DNA from: Pyrus communis
Lineage: Eukaryota; Streptophyta; Magnoliopsida; Rosales; Rosaceae
Assembly: GCF_963583255.1 (NCBI RefSeq)
Contig: NC_084807.1
Location: forward strand, 22,159,572-22,223,571
Reading direction: 5' to 3'
Length of the DNA stretch: 64,000 nucleotides
Each line of letters starts with the position of its first letter. Position 1 is the first letter of the stretch. The notes beneath the pieces are model-generated. The model searched no databases. It saw only the letters and a program-made list of their open reading frames with translations, and had not been told where the DNA came from. The translations under genes were made by a program, and so were the position numbers. Positions 33,439 through 46,465 of this stretch are shown here, in pieces.

Positions 33439-34504
33439 TACAGTTTCATCTTCGGAAGCTTGTGATGAGAGCGAGATTGTTGTCACGACTATAGGCATCG
33501 CGTTGCTTTCGGTTTTTTTTTTTCCTTTCCATAAGGGGTTTTAGTTTTGATTCAAAGTCAGTTGTTTGGAGCTCAGTAATTTGTTGGCTGTAAATGTAAT
33601 GGTGCCTGATTATCGGAATTTTGCTCACTCCGGTAGCAGGTGCAGTGGTCGCTCCCGCTTTTCCTGTTTTTCATTGCTTCCTCCTCCGCCCCTTTCTTTC
33701 AGTCGACTTATACAAGATTCTTTGATGTACGCATTGAGATTTTTGAGCCTATATATAAACTGGCCTCCCTATAGAATCATAGAAATATATCCAAATTATT
33801 TGATAGAATTTTTACAGATTTTGTGCGTGCATAGCCTCATCCTATGCAAGTGCATGTATCATTCACGGGTAGTGATTTTCACTTCCGTTGTCTCCTTCTG
33901 TACTCCTCGCTTTGTTCCTATTCCTCGATTTTTATTTATTTATCAAACCCAAGGGCTAAACAAAGAAAGTGCACAGGCGAAAAAGAAAAAAGAGAGTGCG
34001 GAAATCACTTTCCCTTCATTCATCTAAAAGCTTTGAGCCTTGAGTGGAAGTGTTTCTACTGGCTATCACAGAAACCACTCGACAAACTCAAAAGCAAAGA
34101 GAAAAATGACCCGACTTGGTGTGGTGTTAGTGTACCCAAAGAACGTTGGGTCGGAAGAGAAAATTGTTGGGTTTAAATAACATTTTAAAATCGAAAATTC
34201 ATATAGATACAATACAAGGACCCCGTTGACACAAAAATCATACACTAAACGATATATCCATATTTTTTACATTTTCTTCCTCCTCCCTTACATTATTATT
34301 ACCACTAATTAATGAACAATCAAACAATGAATCGATAAAATTGGTTGTCTATCAAAAAATTACAGACGAAAAAGGAAACCAAAACTATAGCTCCCTGGAC
34401 CGACGGACACAGAATAGCATACTACCAAGGCTTTGCACATTTGAGTATTACTATCGGGCAGCGAAATCTATAGGGATATATCAGTACGGACTCTGCTCTG
34501 AGCC
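33439..34504. other. 3' flanks of two convergent genes
   Basis: The 3' UTR of the kinase and of the TBC gene meet here. No exon-like frame was found. Confidence 0.5.
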
Positions 34505-37500
34505 CTATTCTTTATCTTCCGCTTTAACGCCATTCGTCTCTTTTACTTCTGCTTCTGCGGTGGGGCTCTGTCCTTCACCGGTCGATTTGCCATCATTTGG
34601 CTCCTCACTGTTAGCAGGTTTTCCCTGGTGCATTCAATAGGTGATATTAACCGCATATGGTATGGAAACATACCAATGATCTTAGTCCAAACTCCAAAGA
34701 CCTATCAATCGTATTCTCCCACTTTTTGTCACACAAAAGTTAGATTTCAAGGGTACAAGTAGAACTAACCTTGTTCCGGTCGCGCCAACCAAGGCCAAAT
34801 GGTCGACCTAGCAAACTAATCCTTCTAGCAGGAATTTCTTGTGTCGGCTCTTGATTGCTTTGTACTGGTGAAGATACAGATCTGCACAACAACCTTTTAC
34901 TTCAATTTCCAACTACCGAAATTTATAAAAACTTTCTTATTATCTCCGCCACAAATAAAGGAAGGACTAAATCAAGGTGGACATAACGAAACCAATAATA
35001 ATAAAAGGTGATCGAGTAACTTTCAACAATGAATAAATAAGACTGCACAGACTGTTACCGTGGAGATTGTGTTTTAATTTGACCAGATTGGTATTGCAAA
35101 GTAGCCTCCAACATAGATTCTGCCATAACAGCTCTCTTCTCCATTTCCGCAAGCGCAGCAGCAGCCTCTTCATACTTCTCCTGCAAGAATGTGTTTACAA
35201 CATATAAAATAAGAACAAAAAATATTGACCAGAAAATTTTTCACTCTGCTGTCGGAGAAAAGTTTGGTAAAACTACATGCGTTAAATTAGCAAACTAAAA
35301 TCATACATGTGGTTCTAACATAATAGTTTTTCATTATTACATTAGAGAACAAGTCGTATATAGTTTATCTATGCAACCTGAAGCACTTGAGCAGCATATC
35401 TCTGTGCTTCTGCATCTTGCTCAGAAAATCTGCGGGCATCTTCTGTTAGTCTCTGCTCTTGTTCTACTCGCATTAAGACCTGTAAGATAGCAAGTGATCT
35501 TTCAATTTTGCTCACAAACCCAGAACCAGTATGGAAAAAACAGAACTCCGAAGGACAAAGGATGACAAGAAAAAACCTGGAGCATGACACTCTCCTGTTC
35601 CTGCTTATCAGAAAGGGCTCGGCGAAGTTCAGCAACCTCTTGCTCTAATTGCTCAACCTGACATAGCAAGAGAGACTGTGTGAAGTATATTTACTGGTAA
35701 CTTTTCAAGTACAAGGACAAATAAACGGGAATTCCACACTAGAAACAAAAATGTGTAGTTGATGCTAGAGTAAGCGAAAGACCTGATTTGAGATCATATT
35801 AGCTACTCAATTTCATCCTCATAATTAAAATGATTTGTTTCCCTAATATTAGATATAGCAAGAAATAAACAAGTTCTGCAGTAACATATCCAAAATTATT
35901 CACCAAGGAAAGTGGGTTCGAGCATGTTCTATTTACATCCACACAGAAACTGCAAGAGTACATCTACACGCATGAGATCAAAATTCAAAACTACCAGAAA
36001 AGATATAAACAAATATGAAGGAAAGAAAGCATGCATGATAAAGAAGATACTACAAACTAACAATAACAGAATGAAAATCAAAAAGCTAAATAGAAAAACA
36101 TCCACTTTCAAGAAATGATGATCCACAGTGAATAAGCCAGATTCACAAAAGAAATAGTAACTACAAAACCATCTCTTTCATTGAACAAAGCTGGCATGTA
36201 TACAAGTTTCCTGGATGTACCTTGGCACTCAATTGCCGACGATTATCTTGCTTGACCATCTCCATCAATGCTGTCTCCAACTCCTCAGCTCTGAAAAAAG
36301 TTAGGAAAGACAGAATATCAACATCACTTCACAATAATAATAAACGGTAGGAAAGACAGAACATCAACTCCTGTTGTTCATAATGCAGGACAACACAGCT
36401 CAACTCACAACTCTTCCCAGATGGTCTCTAGAAGGCTTACAATGAATGGTCATAGTAGTGTTTGCGGAAACCATCATACCCTGGTTGGCCTTGAACACTA
36501 CAATGAATGATAGTATAGTGTTTGACCCCCAAATCCTAGTTGGCCTTGAACTGTAAACATTAATACCTACTATGAAATAATTATTAAGCTGAATTATTAT
36601 CGAAATTTACTTGGCTTAAAATGAGCTATTTTTTAAAGTATGTAACCAATGCATCGAGGACATCTTATATTGGCATCCAACATATCAAAAAGAAATATTC
36701 TGTTTAGTGAATATAGGTTTTACAAGGAAAAAACAAACAATAACCACTAACAAGATAAAGAGAATATGAACCTGAGTTCAGCAGATCTTTTCTCCTCCAG
36801 CAGCTTGCATAATTCAACCTTCAACCATACGACCTGCACAAAGATTTCAAAGTTTGATTATGAGGAAAATATTTCAATAAATAGCCAAAAAAAACTATAA
36901 GAACAAAGACGAAATACATGAGTAACACAACAATTATGCAGGAATGTGTTCTTTTCTTTTGTATTTAATGCAGATCAAGTGACAACCCATACACAGGTCT
37001 AAACAATGGACATAAGATGTAGATATCAGCAGCACAAAGGTCAAACAAATAAGCTGAAAAAATGGCAGAACAAAATGCACTACACTACTATGCCAAACAA
37101 AAGAAGATTGTAAAGAGGGTGTGGTGGGGTTTAAAAAAAATAGCAACCTGCTCTTGAGGATCTGGAACAGAATCTACTTCCCCATTTCCAGTCAGGCTAA
37201 TTAGAATTTCATCTGCATTAGAGAACCCAGACTCTGAACGAGATAAATCACCATTTGTCTGTGTATTTCGCTCTGCTTTCTTTGTCTCTATTATCAATGA
37301 TTTAGGATCTTGCTTAAAATTATATAGCTTCGATGCTAGACCCTGAGAATCTTTCCAAGCCCGAAGTCCCTTCGATCTTTCTTCAATAGCGACAATTACA
37401 GCTGGCCGATGTTTATTTCTCAACTCTTGTAATCTAGTTTCATTTACATTTTGGTAACCCATGCAAGCTGTCAATACCAGTTGACTGCTATCAAATGTAG

Positions 37501-40500
37501 AGCCAGCAAGTGATTGCAGAAGAGTAACTGCATCTCCAGCATCCTTGGTAGTAACTAGCGCAGGGCCTACACGTAACTGAGCCAAATTAAGTTTCATAAA
37601 CCAGAGAAGCCTACAGGCCACATAATACTACATTCATGTTTATAAAATTAAAAAATAAAATAAAAATAAAAGGAAAAATAAATTTGATTTACCCAGTACC
37701 ATATAACTCCATCAAAGCAAGTGCTGTCCTGAATAGCATCACGCGGTTCCCTTCAAAAAGAAGAACGTCCCAGACTCGAAGAACTGAATTAGAAAACAAT
37801 CATATTAGAGGTAGGCTATAAGAAGTACCTATAACAGAAATGTTACTTTTAATTACAAAGACACATATAAAACCTGACCACTTTCCCATGGAAGCATGTT
37901 CATGAAAATGGTAAGGAACCATGGTCCGGTAACCCATGCCACCTGCACTCCCAGGTAATCTAGATGGTTGACTGCAACGTGATTAAAGGTGACATTAAGT
38001 GATCACCTAACAAATATATCAAACAAAGAGAAGATATAATGTGTACATAATAATATACAAACCCAATTTAGGAAATCTCTCATGCACCAACTCCTCAAAA
38101 ACAAGCTGATCCACCTGATAAAATACAGACCCTCAGAACATGTTTAAATGCCAACCATCTGCAGTTATAAATTAACAACATAGTTTTCTCAGTTTCGTTA
38201 ATTTACCTGAGATTCTATCATTTCCTCTGAGTAATAGCCATCAAAATAATCATCTAAGAGTCCCATCAAAGCCCTGAAAGTTTTTCCAATTTTGTAATTA
38301 CACAAAGCCAAACAAGTGTATCACTTCAAATGGCAACAAAAACTTCTAAATTTCAAGGACAATTGTTATTCCTTTCAAAACTGATCTCTGTTTTCTTCAT
38401 GCTAGGCCTCCAAAATTAAGTCAAGTAGTGACAAATAAAGGTGATTATCCTTATGTGGAAGTTAACAAGCAGTGAATCAAGTTTCAGATCTTACCAAAAG
38501 GCATTTTCTTCAGGCATGAGAAGTAGTAATAAGCCGGCAAAAAAATTCATGGCCTGCATGTAAATTAAGTCCAACAAGCATTAAAGTCGGTTAGACGTGA
38601 AACAAAGAAAATAATTGATAATATTGGCTAAATTTAAAAAGATCGAATAAACACAAATTTGAAATTGTTTATAGAGGAGCAGCACAAGAAGCTAATTTGA
38701 CGCATTACAATCACTCAAAATTATTGAAGGGGTTCAGTTACAGCTCCATCTAAGTCACATCCAAAACCCTCGGCAATATGCAGACTTAATGTGACTAATA
38801 ATCTAGACATTTAGAAGTCAATATATGGCTAAAGTTCTATGTGGATCACAAATTAATACTATAGCCTTTAAGGCCTACAACGGCCAGATCATGTATTCAT
38901 CAAAACTACTCCCTTTGCAATAAACTTGTAAACTTATAAAAAAAACATAACCTATTCGTAAGATGTTATTCATAGATACATAAATCAAACTCACGAGCAG
39001 TACATTCTCGGTATAATTGTATAAATAATCACAAAAAGTGTCAGTTCTTGGGAAAAAAAATTACTATTTTCATCCTCAAATCTCACAGCCAATTACAGTA
39101 ATGGTATCTTTACAACTTAGCAGTTACCTGAGCATAGAACATGTTCCGGAACCAATTACCTGACAGTACCCAACAGTGGGATTGTGTCGTGCATATGCGG
39201 TAAGCAAACGCCTCAAAGCATTTCTACCATCTACATCAAGAGCAGGGTGACCAGGAAATGTTCGAGGTAGATCCTGCAAACAAGATCATTGCCAATAAGT
39301 TAACAACTTCATTTGATTATTCTTTTTAAATAAAGGTGTAGTCATACTGAAGACAGAAGCTTTTTAAATAAAGTAGCGGACAACCTTCTCAATCTGCCCT
39401 TTCCATTTTTCAGGTACAGATACAGGATCTCTTGCTGACAATTTGCTATTACTGTCTAATTCCGAGCTATGTTTTTCCACATCACTACCAGCATTAGTTT
39501 CAGAAGCTAGCAGATCCTGGTAATAGTTATCCACACGCCGTGCCTTCACACCCACAAAGGCTTGCCAAAGCTGAAAGTTGAAGTAAGCAATCATCAAGTT
39601 TACTCATTATAATGAAATTTGTGAAATAAAAAAGAGATAAAAGAAATAGATATGCACCTCTCCCCTGAGAGCCATTGGCACTCCACCACGAACAAGAACC
39701 TCCAATTCTTCTTTCCAAGGAAATAAAGATTCAGAATCAACCGTGTCAGAAGCAACACCGGTTGCAGACGCACTCTGACTGTCACTCGAAGGGACATCTT
39801 GAACTGGGTCTGACCTTTCCACGTCATAAAACACATCCTCAGAGTCCTCCTCAGATGCTCCTTTTGGGGATCTAGCCTCTTCAATAGAAGTAAGTGGCTT
39901 CCCAGTTCCTGTGTCCTGCTCATGCTTTGATATACTCTTCTTCTTCTTTACACGAATACTCATCAAACTCTCAATGGCATGAAGGGAAGGTCTAATCTCA
40001 TTCCATATTTGAATCCCATGAGCTTTTTTGTCGTTATCTGCCAGTTCCTCCTTGTCATTATCGTTTTTGGTTGGAGAATCAGAACCCGTCTTCTGGGCAC
40101 TTAAATCATCGTCATCACCACCCTTCTCCAATTTGGAGCCTAGTTCTTTCTCTGAGGCTTCTACAAGCGAGGTCTGGTTATCCTGTCCCTTTGATAATCC
40201 ATCAACGGGCAATTCAGTAGACTCTGCTTGTAGTTCCAGGAAAGACTTCCACCTTTCTGATCTTTCCTCCTCTTCTTCCTGAAACGCAAGTATATTACAT
40301 AGAGTACAACATCATTTGGACAAATAATTTTTCATGATGTTCTAGAACACGCTAGAATCTACATCTACACTGATTTTTTTTTCGTGATTTTTGTTAAATA
40401 CGTATTTGCGGGCAATGCCTAACATATGCTTTTTACTTTATTCGCTAAACATTTAAGAGTTCAAGAAACTAAGAGAACAAAATCGTAAAATATGATTTTC

Positions 40501-41264
40501 GTTCTCTTTTCCATGACCATCAATCTTTATTGAAACCAAACCGAAACATGTTAAGATAGAAGAAAACGAAAGAAGAACAAAACCTTGTAGATACTGGCAT
40601 ATTCTCGGTATCGTTGTACATGCTGAGGTCTCACAGCAAATCCATAAGCATCCCTGTCCAAACACCAATGCCCGTTCATTCGAAATCTCTACCGATATAG
40701 AAATCTTCTTTTACAAACAACAAAATTATCTAACCTCAAACATTACAACAGCTCCAATAACAAGATCATAATAATCACTTCACAATCATATGGCAATGCA
40801 AACAGCCCAATTATGAATACCATTCCAATCCAAATCATAAAACACCAGAAAATCCGAGCACGAATGTGCTACGCCTCGAGTCTCGATCCCGGACTCAGGC
40901 TCGACAATTCTAGTTCCCGGAGCACTCGGCATTGCCTCAGCTCAGTCGCAATAAATTATACTACAAATCACACCACATTTCACACTAAACAATCGAAAAT
41001 CAACCCCCTCAATGCACATTCACGGTCATATAATCATACAAATCCAACCAAATCACACACTAATCAACATCCAACGGTTAGGATCTTAAATCACAATCAA
41101 CTCATTTCTGCGAATTCAGCGCGAAGGAAGCAAATGATGAAGATTACAAAAAACCCAGGGGGACGCGTGGCGGGAAAGGAGGGGGTAGCACGGAAGAAGA
41201 AGCGTTACCTCTTGTGCTCGTAGGCGACGAACGGGTTGAGCGAGACTTTGGTGGCGGATTTCAT
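34505..41264 (-). CDS. TBC-domain Rab GTPase-activating protein with C-terminal coiled coil
   Basis: Eighteen exons run from 41264 to 34505: 41264-41209, 40653-40584, 40278-39658, 39570-39385, 39273-39160, 38553-38495, 38273-38207, 38114-38063, 37971-37879, 37783-37700, 37566-37148, 36833-36772, 36290-36221, 35657-35577, 35479-35378, 35180-35059, 34881-34770, 34624-34505. All are in frame and give 829 residues. Residues 43-230 are acidic and low in complexity. The TBC domain (about 232-440) starts LVRGGVPMALRGELWQAF. Both catalytic fingers are present: IEKDLPR (Arg315) and GYCQ (Gln349). So it should stimulate GTP hydrolysis by a Rab in membrane traffic. From about 595 to 750 it is Glu/Arg/Gln-rich coiled coil (VEQLEQEVAELRRAL). 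The Rab partner cannot be told from sequence. Confidence 0.92.
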
Positions 41265-41365
41265 TTGGATCGGGTCCGACGGCGCGGAGAGATCGGGTTT
41301 CGGCTCCGCGGCTGGCCCTGGATTTTCTGCAACTGAATTTTCAACTCAGCGTCTGTGCGTGCGTG

Positions 41366-41396
41366 GGAGAGAGAGAGAAAGAGAGAGAGAGGTGGG

Positions 41397-41444
<48 letters not shown>
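41366..41444 (+). repeat. Interrupted (GA)n microsatellite in the TBC gene leader
   Basis: A GA run of about 24 bases, a short GGTGGGGAG break, then a pure GA run of about 44 bases. It lies 100-180 bases before the start codon (CT-rich on the gene's strand), so it is probably in the 5' UTR or core promoter and is likely length-variable. Confidence 0.9.
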
Positions 41445-41449
<5 letters not shown>

Positions 41450-42278
41450 CATGCACTGAGGGGCGAGATTGCCGTCACATTTATTATATGTGCGCCATGT
41501 CTCTAACACGCGCTTCGAGATGAGGGAGACGATCTTATTTTCTGCGGAAGCAAGAGTAAAATAGAAAATTCAAATTTTATTTTACTAAATGGTTGGTTTT
41601 TTTGTTGGATTTTTTATTGAAATGGTTTGACTTTTCATTGAGAAATAAAAATTTGATAAATCTTTTTTTTTTTGTGTGTTGGCACCATTGCATTTTTATA
41701 ATAGTGAATTAAATAGTTAGTTATTTGTCTAAAAAAATTAAATAGTTAGTTATGACAAAAAGAAAAATTGGTGAAGATTAAACGCACACCACGATGCATA
41801 AATATAATTGTTTTTCGTCACAAATGTCGTCAACATCATTGCATTAGTATAGTAATCCATGTGTTAAATTGTGTGGACAACATGATTGATAATGTCATGA
41901 ATATGTGGTATAGTAAAAGTTTTTCACCATTTGAGAGAATACATATGTAAATACACATGTTAGAACATGAGTGGATCAATAAAGTTATTTGACATGTCGA
42001 TCATATAAAAAAAAATAACTCAAAAAATAAAGAATATTTATTGAAACCTTGACGTAAATGTGGGAGCATCATGGTTAAAGACTTCAATAGAAAGAGGAAT
42101 AAATTTATTAAGGATTTGGGATGATTGGATTCACTTCTTTAATGTACATCAATGTTTAAAAACAGTTTTGAAAATGGTGTTGAATTGTTTACCTAATTTT
42201 CTTGTTTTTCTTAAAAATTTAATCCTAGAAATTAAGTATGATGTTATGCTAGGAAACAGTAAAGAAATTTGATTGTTT
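41445..42278. other. AT-rich intergenic DNA
   Basis: No gene, RNA or clear repeat was recognised. Short open frames have the composition of random AT-rich DNA. Confidence 0.5.
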
Positions 42279-42599
42279 AGAGCATCTCTAATGGATTGTG
42301 CAAAATGCCTTAACTGAGCATTTTACATTTTTTGTTGGCCGAAAAACTCTTCAGTTCGAGAGATGTAAAACACTCATCTTGGCCTAAAAACGTAAATAAA
42401 AATGCAATTTTACATTTTTTGGATGCAAACCCAGCCAATTAAAGAGAAAAAGATAAATGAGATTACAAATTTGCATCTCTCTCATTACAGTAAAACTAAA
42501 TTAAAATTTACAAATCTTGAAAACGTAAAATGTAAATGAGTAATCCAAATGTGACTTTTACATCTCAATTTTGCATATTTCCATTAGAGATAGCCCTTA
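42279..42599. mobile_element. MITE family C (about 320 bp)
   Basis: The left end AGAGCATCTCTAATGGA is mirrored by TCCATTAGAGATAGCCCT on the right. The interior repeats TTTTACATTTTT-type words in both directions. The termini are of the 'GAGCATCTCCAATGG' kind common in plant MITEs. No coding frame. Confidence 0.75.
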
Positions 42600-43575
42600 C
42601 CTTATTATTCCATGTGTTTCCCTTGTTTCAAAAGTTCATGTTTTAGAAAATGGAAAATTATTTTGTTACCTTATTGGTTCTTCAAATTAGTTGACTTGTA
42701 GCTTTAGACTCATTCCATTTAATTGTGTTTTTTTTTTTCACTGAAAAACTGAGTTAGTTCAGCTAAGTTTTTAATAATAATTTTTCAATTTGCAATATAA
42801 CCGTACTAGTTTTAAAAATAACATCATCCACCCCACTCCACCACTTCACCTTCAATTTCCACCACGCCACCTCCATCACCTCCATCACCATCGTAGCCAC
42901 AACCATCATCACATATAATTCGGAGTGGTGGAAACTTAAATAATTTATTCTCAAACAAAAACTAGTAATCTCTTATTTCCTTTTCGTTTGGGTCAGATGA
43001 AAAAAAAAAAAGTAAAAAAAAAAAAAAAAAAAATTATTGGTGCGCACAATATGAGTAAACCACCAAGGCGCCAAACATGGAGGCCCAATATCATCATTCG
43101 CACTTCGTATCCATATGCAATGTGAGTAGCGTATGCATCTCAACTAAAGTTTTACCTTTGTTCCTCGAAAACAAAATTTACCCTTTTTTGCCTTTACAAA
43201 AAAGGGATCTGAGGGATCTGAGGGCTTAATTTATTTACCTCACTCACAATTTAGCAAAGTGGGTGTAATTGTTTGATTTTTGTAATTAATTTGATTTAAA
43301 TTTTTAACTCAGTTAACTGGCGAGGCTGTGTGCTTCTCCTGTCGGCAGGTGAGCCTTCTGTCTAACGGACCTTTTTCTCGTAAATGCCAAACTTCCCTTA
43401 TTATTTTGATTTGATCAACAGAGTTTGTGTCGGTGCAAGACAACAAATTGAGTTCCCTTTATGCATGGACCTCTGAAATTTGAAACATTTTGTTCTTATG
43501 TAGATATTTGTTGTAGTAATATTTTTGCAACTACTCCAATGATCTTGAAGTAACCAGTTTTCATCACTTCTGGGA
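42600..43575. other. Intergenic DNA, no gene seen
   Basis: Contains a CACCTCCATCACC-type trinucleotide-rich patch (about 42828-42910) and an A run at 43009-43033. The minus-strand frame over the patch is a product of the repeat. Confidence 0.5.
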
Positions 43576-43786
43576 GGAATTCGGATCCTCTTTGTGAGGA
43601 TTGCAGAGATCTATAAATTATGTTCGTTTATCGTGAATCGTGTCCTTTCATCGTACATTGTAAGGTCATAAATTATTTTAAATATTTTTATTTAAAATAA
43701 ATACAAACAATACCTGACAAAAACTGACCGCACAATTCACGGATCCACAATATCTTCACCAAAAGGATCCGGAGAGGATCCTGTTG
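43576..43786 (-). mobile_element. MITE family A, copy 2 (inverted relative to copy 1)
   Basis: It ends TCTTCACCAAAAGGATCCGG and AGAGGATCCTGTTGG, the reverse complement of the start of copy 1. The middle has ATCGTACATTGTAAGGTC and AAACTGACCGCACAATTCAC. Confidence 0.75.
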
Positions 43787-44754
43787 GTTTTTGGAGTACT
43801 AACAACTATATAGTATTAACACGTATTTGACCATTAAATTTGATTAAAAAGTTTTCCGTCAATCAACTAAGCAGGAATAAGTATGACAGTCAAATATAAA
43901 TTGGTGCTAAGCGCATGTAGGAGTAGTTCTAAATTTTGTTTGAATAATTTTGTTTGTGAAGATCGGCTTGAGCCTTGACATGTCCGACTGATAGTTGCTT
44001 GATTTTGTTTGAGTTCCGTTTTCAACCAAAAACCAGCTGAAAATCTGTTTATTTATTTTCTAATAAAGCTTAAAGTCCAGGCGAAATTAAATATTTATTC
44101 TGCTTTCAAATGAAGCTAACTTAATCAAATTCTGTTATGATGGAGGTGTCCATACATCGACCCTTAACCGAAACATGAACTGTGTTTAAGGCTTAAGATT
44201 AGCAACTGTGTCAAACTGTATTGGGAGAAATATATTGGCATCATGTCATACTCTTACTACATTTTGCATACCGTGTATATATCACCTCTCTTTAATTATA
44301 GAATATTAACTACTGTGACGATCCTCTGTTGTCCATGCTATGAATGACGGTTGCTGGTCACAATCTCGTCTTACTAATAAGTAATAACACTATATTTATT
44401 AGAGATAGGATACAAATGTAGTATATAAAGTGTAATAAGTATAGAGGCTTCACTTTCCTCCTATTTTCCCATGAAAAAAAAATAAGGCAACACTGTCCCC
44501 CAAACCAAATATAGCCTTTGAAATTTTTATCCTCACTGAATAGAATCAGATTTTCTCGTTTTTGATTAAAATGATAGTGGAAGAATATTATATTTTTAAG
44601 ATAATTAAATTGCGGGAGTATTATCTATACACCTCTTTTTATCTTTCATGCCCTTATTAATTTTTATCCTCTAATCGACTGTAAAAATTAAAAGATGTGT
44701 GTAACAAAATAAAAAAGAATATACCGGTAGCACCTCCCTAAAGTTAAAGCTCGT
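43787..44754. other. Intergenic DNA, no gene seen
   Basis: AT-rich, with no coding frame of note and no repeat partner in the window that I could find. Confidence 0.45.
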
Positions 44755-44937
44755 TTGGATGTGCTTTTGAAAGGACTGAAAGAGTTTTTGGTAAAAATGT
44801 TTTTAAAATCAATCATTAGTAAAGATGCAAGTAAATCCTTAAAAAGCAGTTAAAGTGTTTTTGAAACCCAAAAATATTTTTTCTAAAATCGCTTTCAGTC
44901 ATTTTAAAAGCACATCCAATCAAGCTATTAATCATTT
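44755..44937. mobile_element. MITE family D (about 180 bp)
   Basis: The left end GCTCGTTTGGATGTGCTTTT is mirrored by AAAAGCACATCCAATCAAGC on the right. The 49590-49803 region has a similar vocabulary (AAAGTGCTTCT, TTCCAAACAAGCC) and may be a decayed relative. Confidence 0.7.
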
Positions 44938-45073
44938 AAATTTTCTCTTGTTAGAGGATCAACAACTATTGGGCTTTAAAAATCAAGATGAGTGGGATTT
45001 GGGGGGCCCAATGAGCTAAGATGGAACCGAACATCTGTGTTTTTAATATTTTTAGATATATACCTTCATTTTT

Positions 45074-45206
45074 AAAAATGGAAGTGTTATTGACACTACA
45101 AAAATTTCATTCTACACTCCTCACAAGCGTATTTTTGTTTCCAAATATAGAAAGTTTGGAGTGTAGAATGAGATTTTTGGAGTGCCAATAACAATTTCCT
45201 TTAAGA
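45074..45206. mobile_element. MITE family B, copy 2 (about 130 bp)
   Basis: GGAAGTGTTATTGACACTAC then AAAAATTTCATTCTACACTC on the left; GGAGTGTAGAATGAGATTTT then TGGAGTGCCAATAACAATTT on the right. It is the same design as 28881-28997. Confidence 0.75.
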
Positions 45207-45402
45207 AAAATAGCTAAAAACATTAAAACAATATCAACTTTTATTAAGGAATATTTTTTATTACAAATCTAAACCAAGAGTATGGGGATGTTTTGAACCG
45301 GAATGCAATAGTTTGAAGAGGAATGCGTTAATCACCGTGACTATCCACTATTTGTAATTAAGGAATAATTATATCTATAAAACAATGGAGTGAAGCACAA
45401 AG

Positions 45403-45956
45403 TCTATGTCATATGAACTTATACACTTTTTCAATTTGTCATATGAACTAAAACTTCAAGCAAATTGTCATACCAACTTTTCGAAGTCATTAATTTGTCA
45501 TCTCACCCTAGCTACGTAAAGTTTTGCATACAAAATAAGTCATGACTTACGTTCAAGGTTATTCCGGACATTTCAACATTTTACTCCCCATAAATAATTA
45601 TAGGGTTTCTCAAAAGATACAAAAAAATGGTTGATCTAGTATAACGTATACAAGGATTTTTCGTTCGAAAGAGAGGAACGACACCCACTCGATTCGATGT
45701 GTTTCGAAGTGACGATGACTAAAAAATATAATCATTGGGGACCCTCCAATGTATGGTAAAGTTGGATGATATTCTTTATATTTAAATGTCCAAAATAATC
45801 CTAAACGCAAATCATGTGACTTATTTTGAATGAAAAATAACAGAGTTAGGGTGAGATGACTAATTAACAATTTAAGAAAGTTAATATGACAAATCGCTTA
45901 AAACTTTAGTTCATACGACAAATTGAAAATGTGTATAAGTTTATATGATCTTTCAG
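45403..45956. mobile_element. Foldback-type element with inverted arms of about 110 bp
   Basis: The left arm (about 45406-45515) has ATGAACTTATACACTTTTTC, AATTTGTCATATGAACTAAA and TTTGTCATCTCACCCTAGCT. The right arm (about 45842-45956) is its reverse complement with scattered changes. The 330-base centre has a minus-strand frame (45870-45610) with no domain I recognise. Long arms and small size suggest a Mutator-like foldback or MITE. Confidence 0.75.
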
Positions 45957-46465
45957 GAAAAAAAAATCCCTCAGACATGATCCATGTGGAATATATGTAT
46001 ATAAATTATAATAGCATGATCATTTTAATATTAAAATAATAATTATATTAAATACATGTAAGTACCGTAGACAAATTCAAAATTGAAAGTGCAAAGGAAA
46101 TGAGCGAAAAACTTTTTTTTACCCCAAAAAAAAATAAAATTCCAACATGGCTCTCTCTTTTTTATTTTTTTATTATTTTATTAGAAAACAATAAAGGACT
46201 AACAAGTGGAATGGAATCATGGGAAAATTCGTTGTGGAAATGTCCATCCAAAACCAAAGCAACCGAACTTCCGTCCTCCCAAACGGAATAAAATCATCAG
46301 CAGAAGCAGAAGAAGAAATAGAGCTGCTAAAATAAGCAAACGCAGAGCTCACCGGCTTTTAGTTGCGTTGGTTTTTATAACCGTTTCCCCTGAGAAAGAG
46401 AGAGTCCTGCTGAAACTTAAAAAGCACTTTTTGTAGAAGTCGGTTTGGTACTTTGGTTGGCAGCC
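45957..46465 (+). other. Probable promoter and leader of the PGP synthase gene
   Basis: No other gene fits here. The final 250 bases turn from AT-rich to mixed and purine-rich, as in a 5' leader. No TATA box was placed. Confidence 0.4.

Noticed and set aside
42828..42954. Minus-strand frame MRINYLSFHHSELYVMM...
   Set aside because: It comes from a CCA/CAT-rich low-complexity patch; there is no domain and no plausible gene structure.
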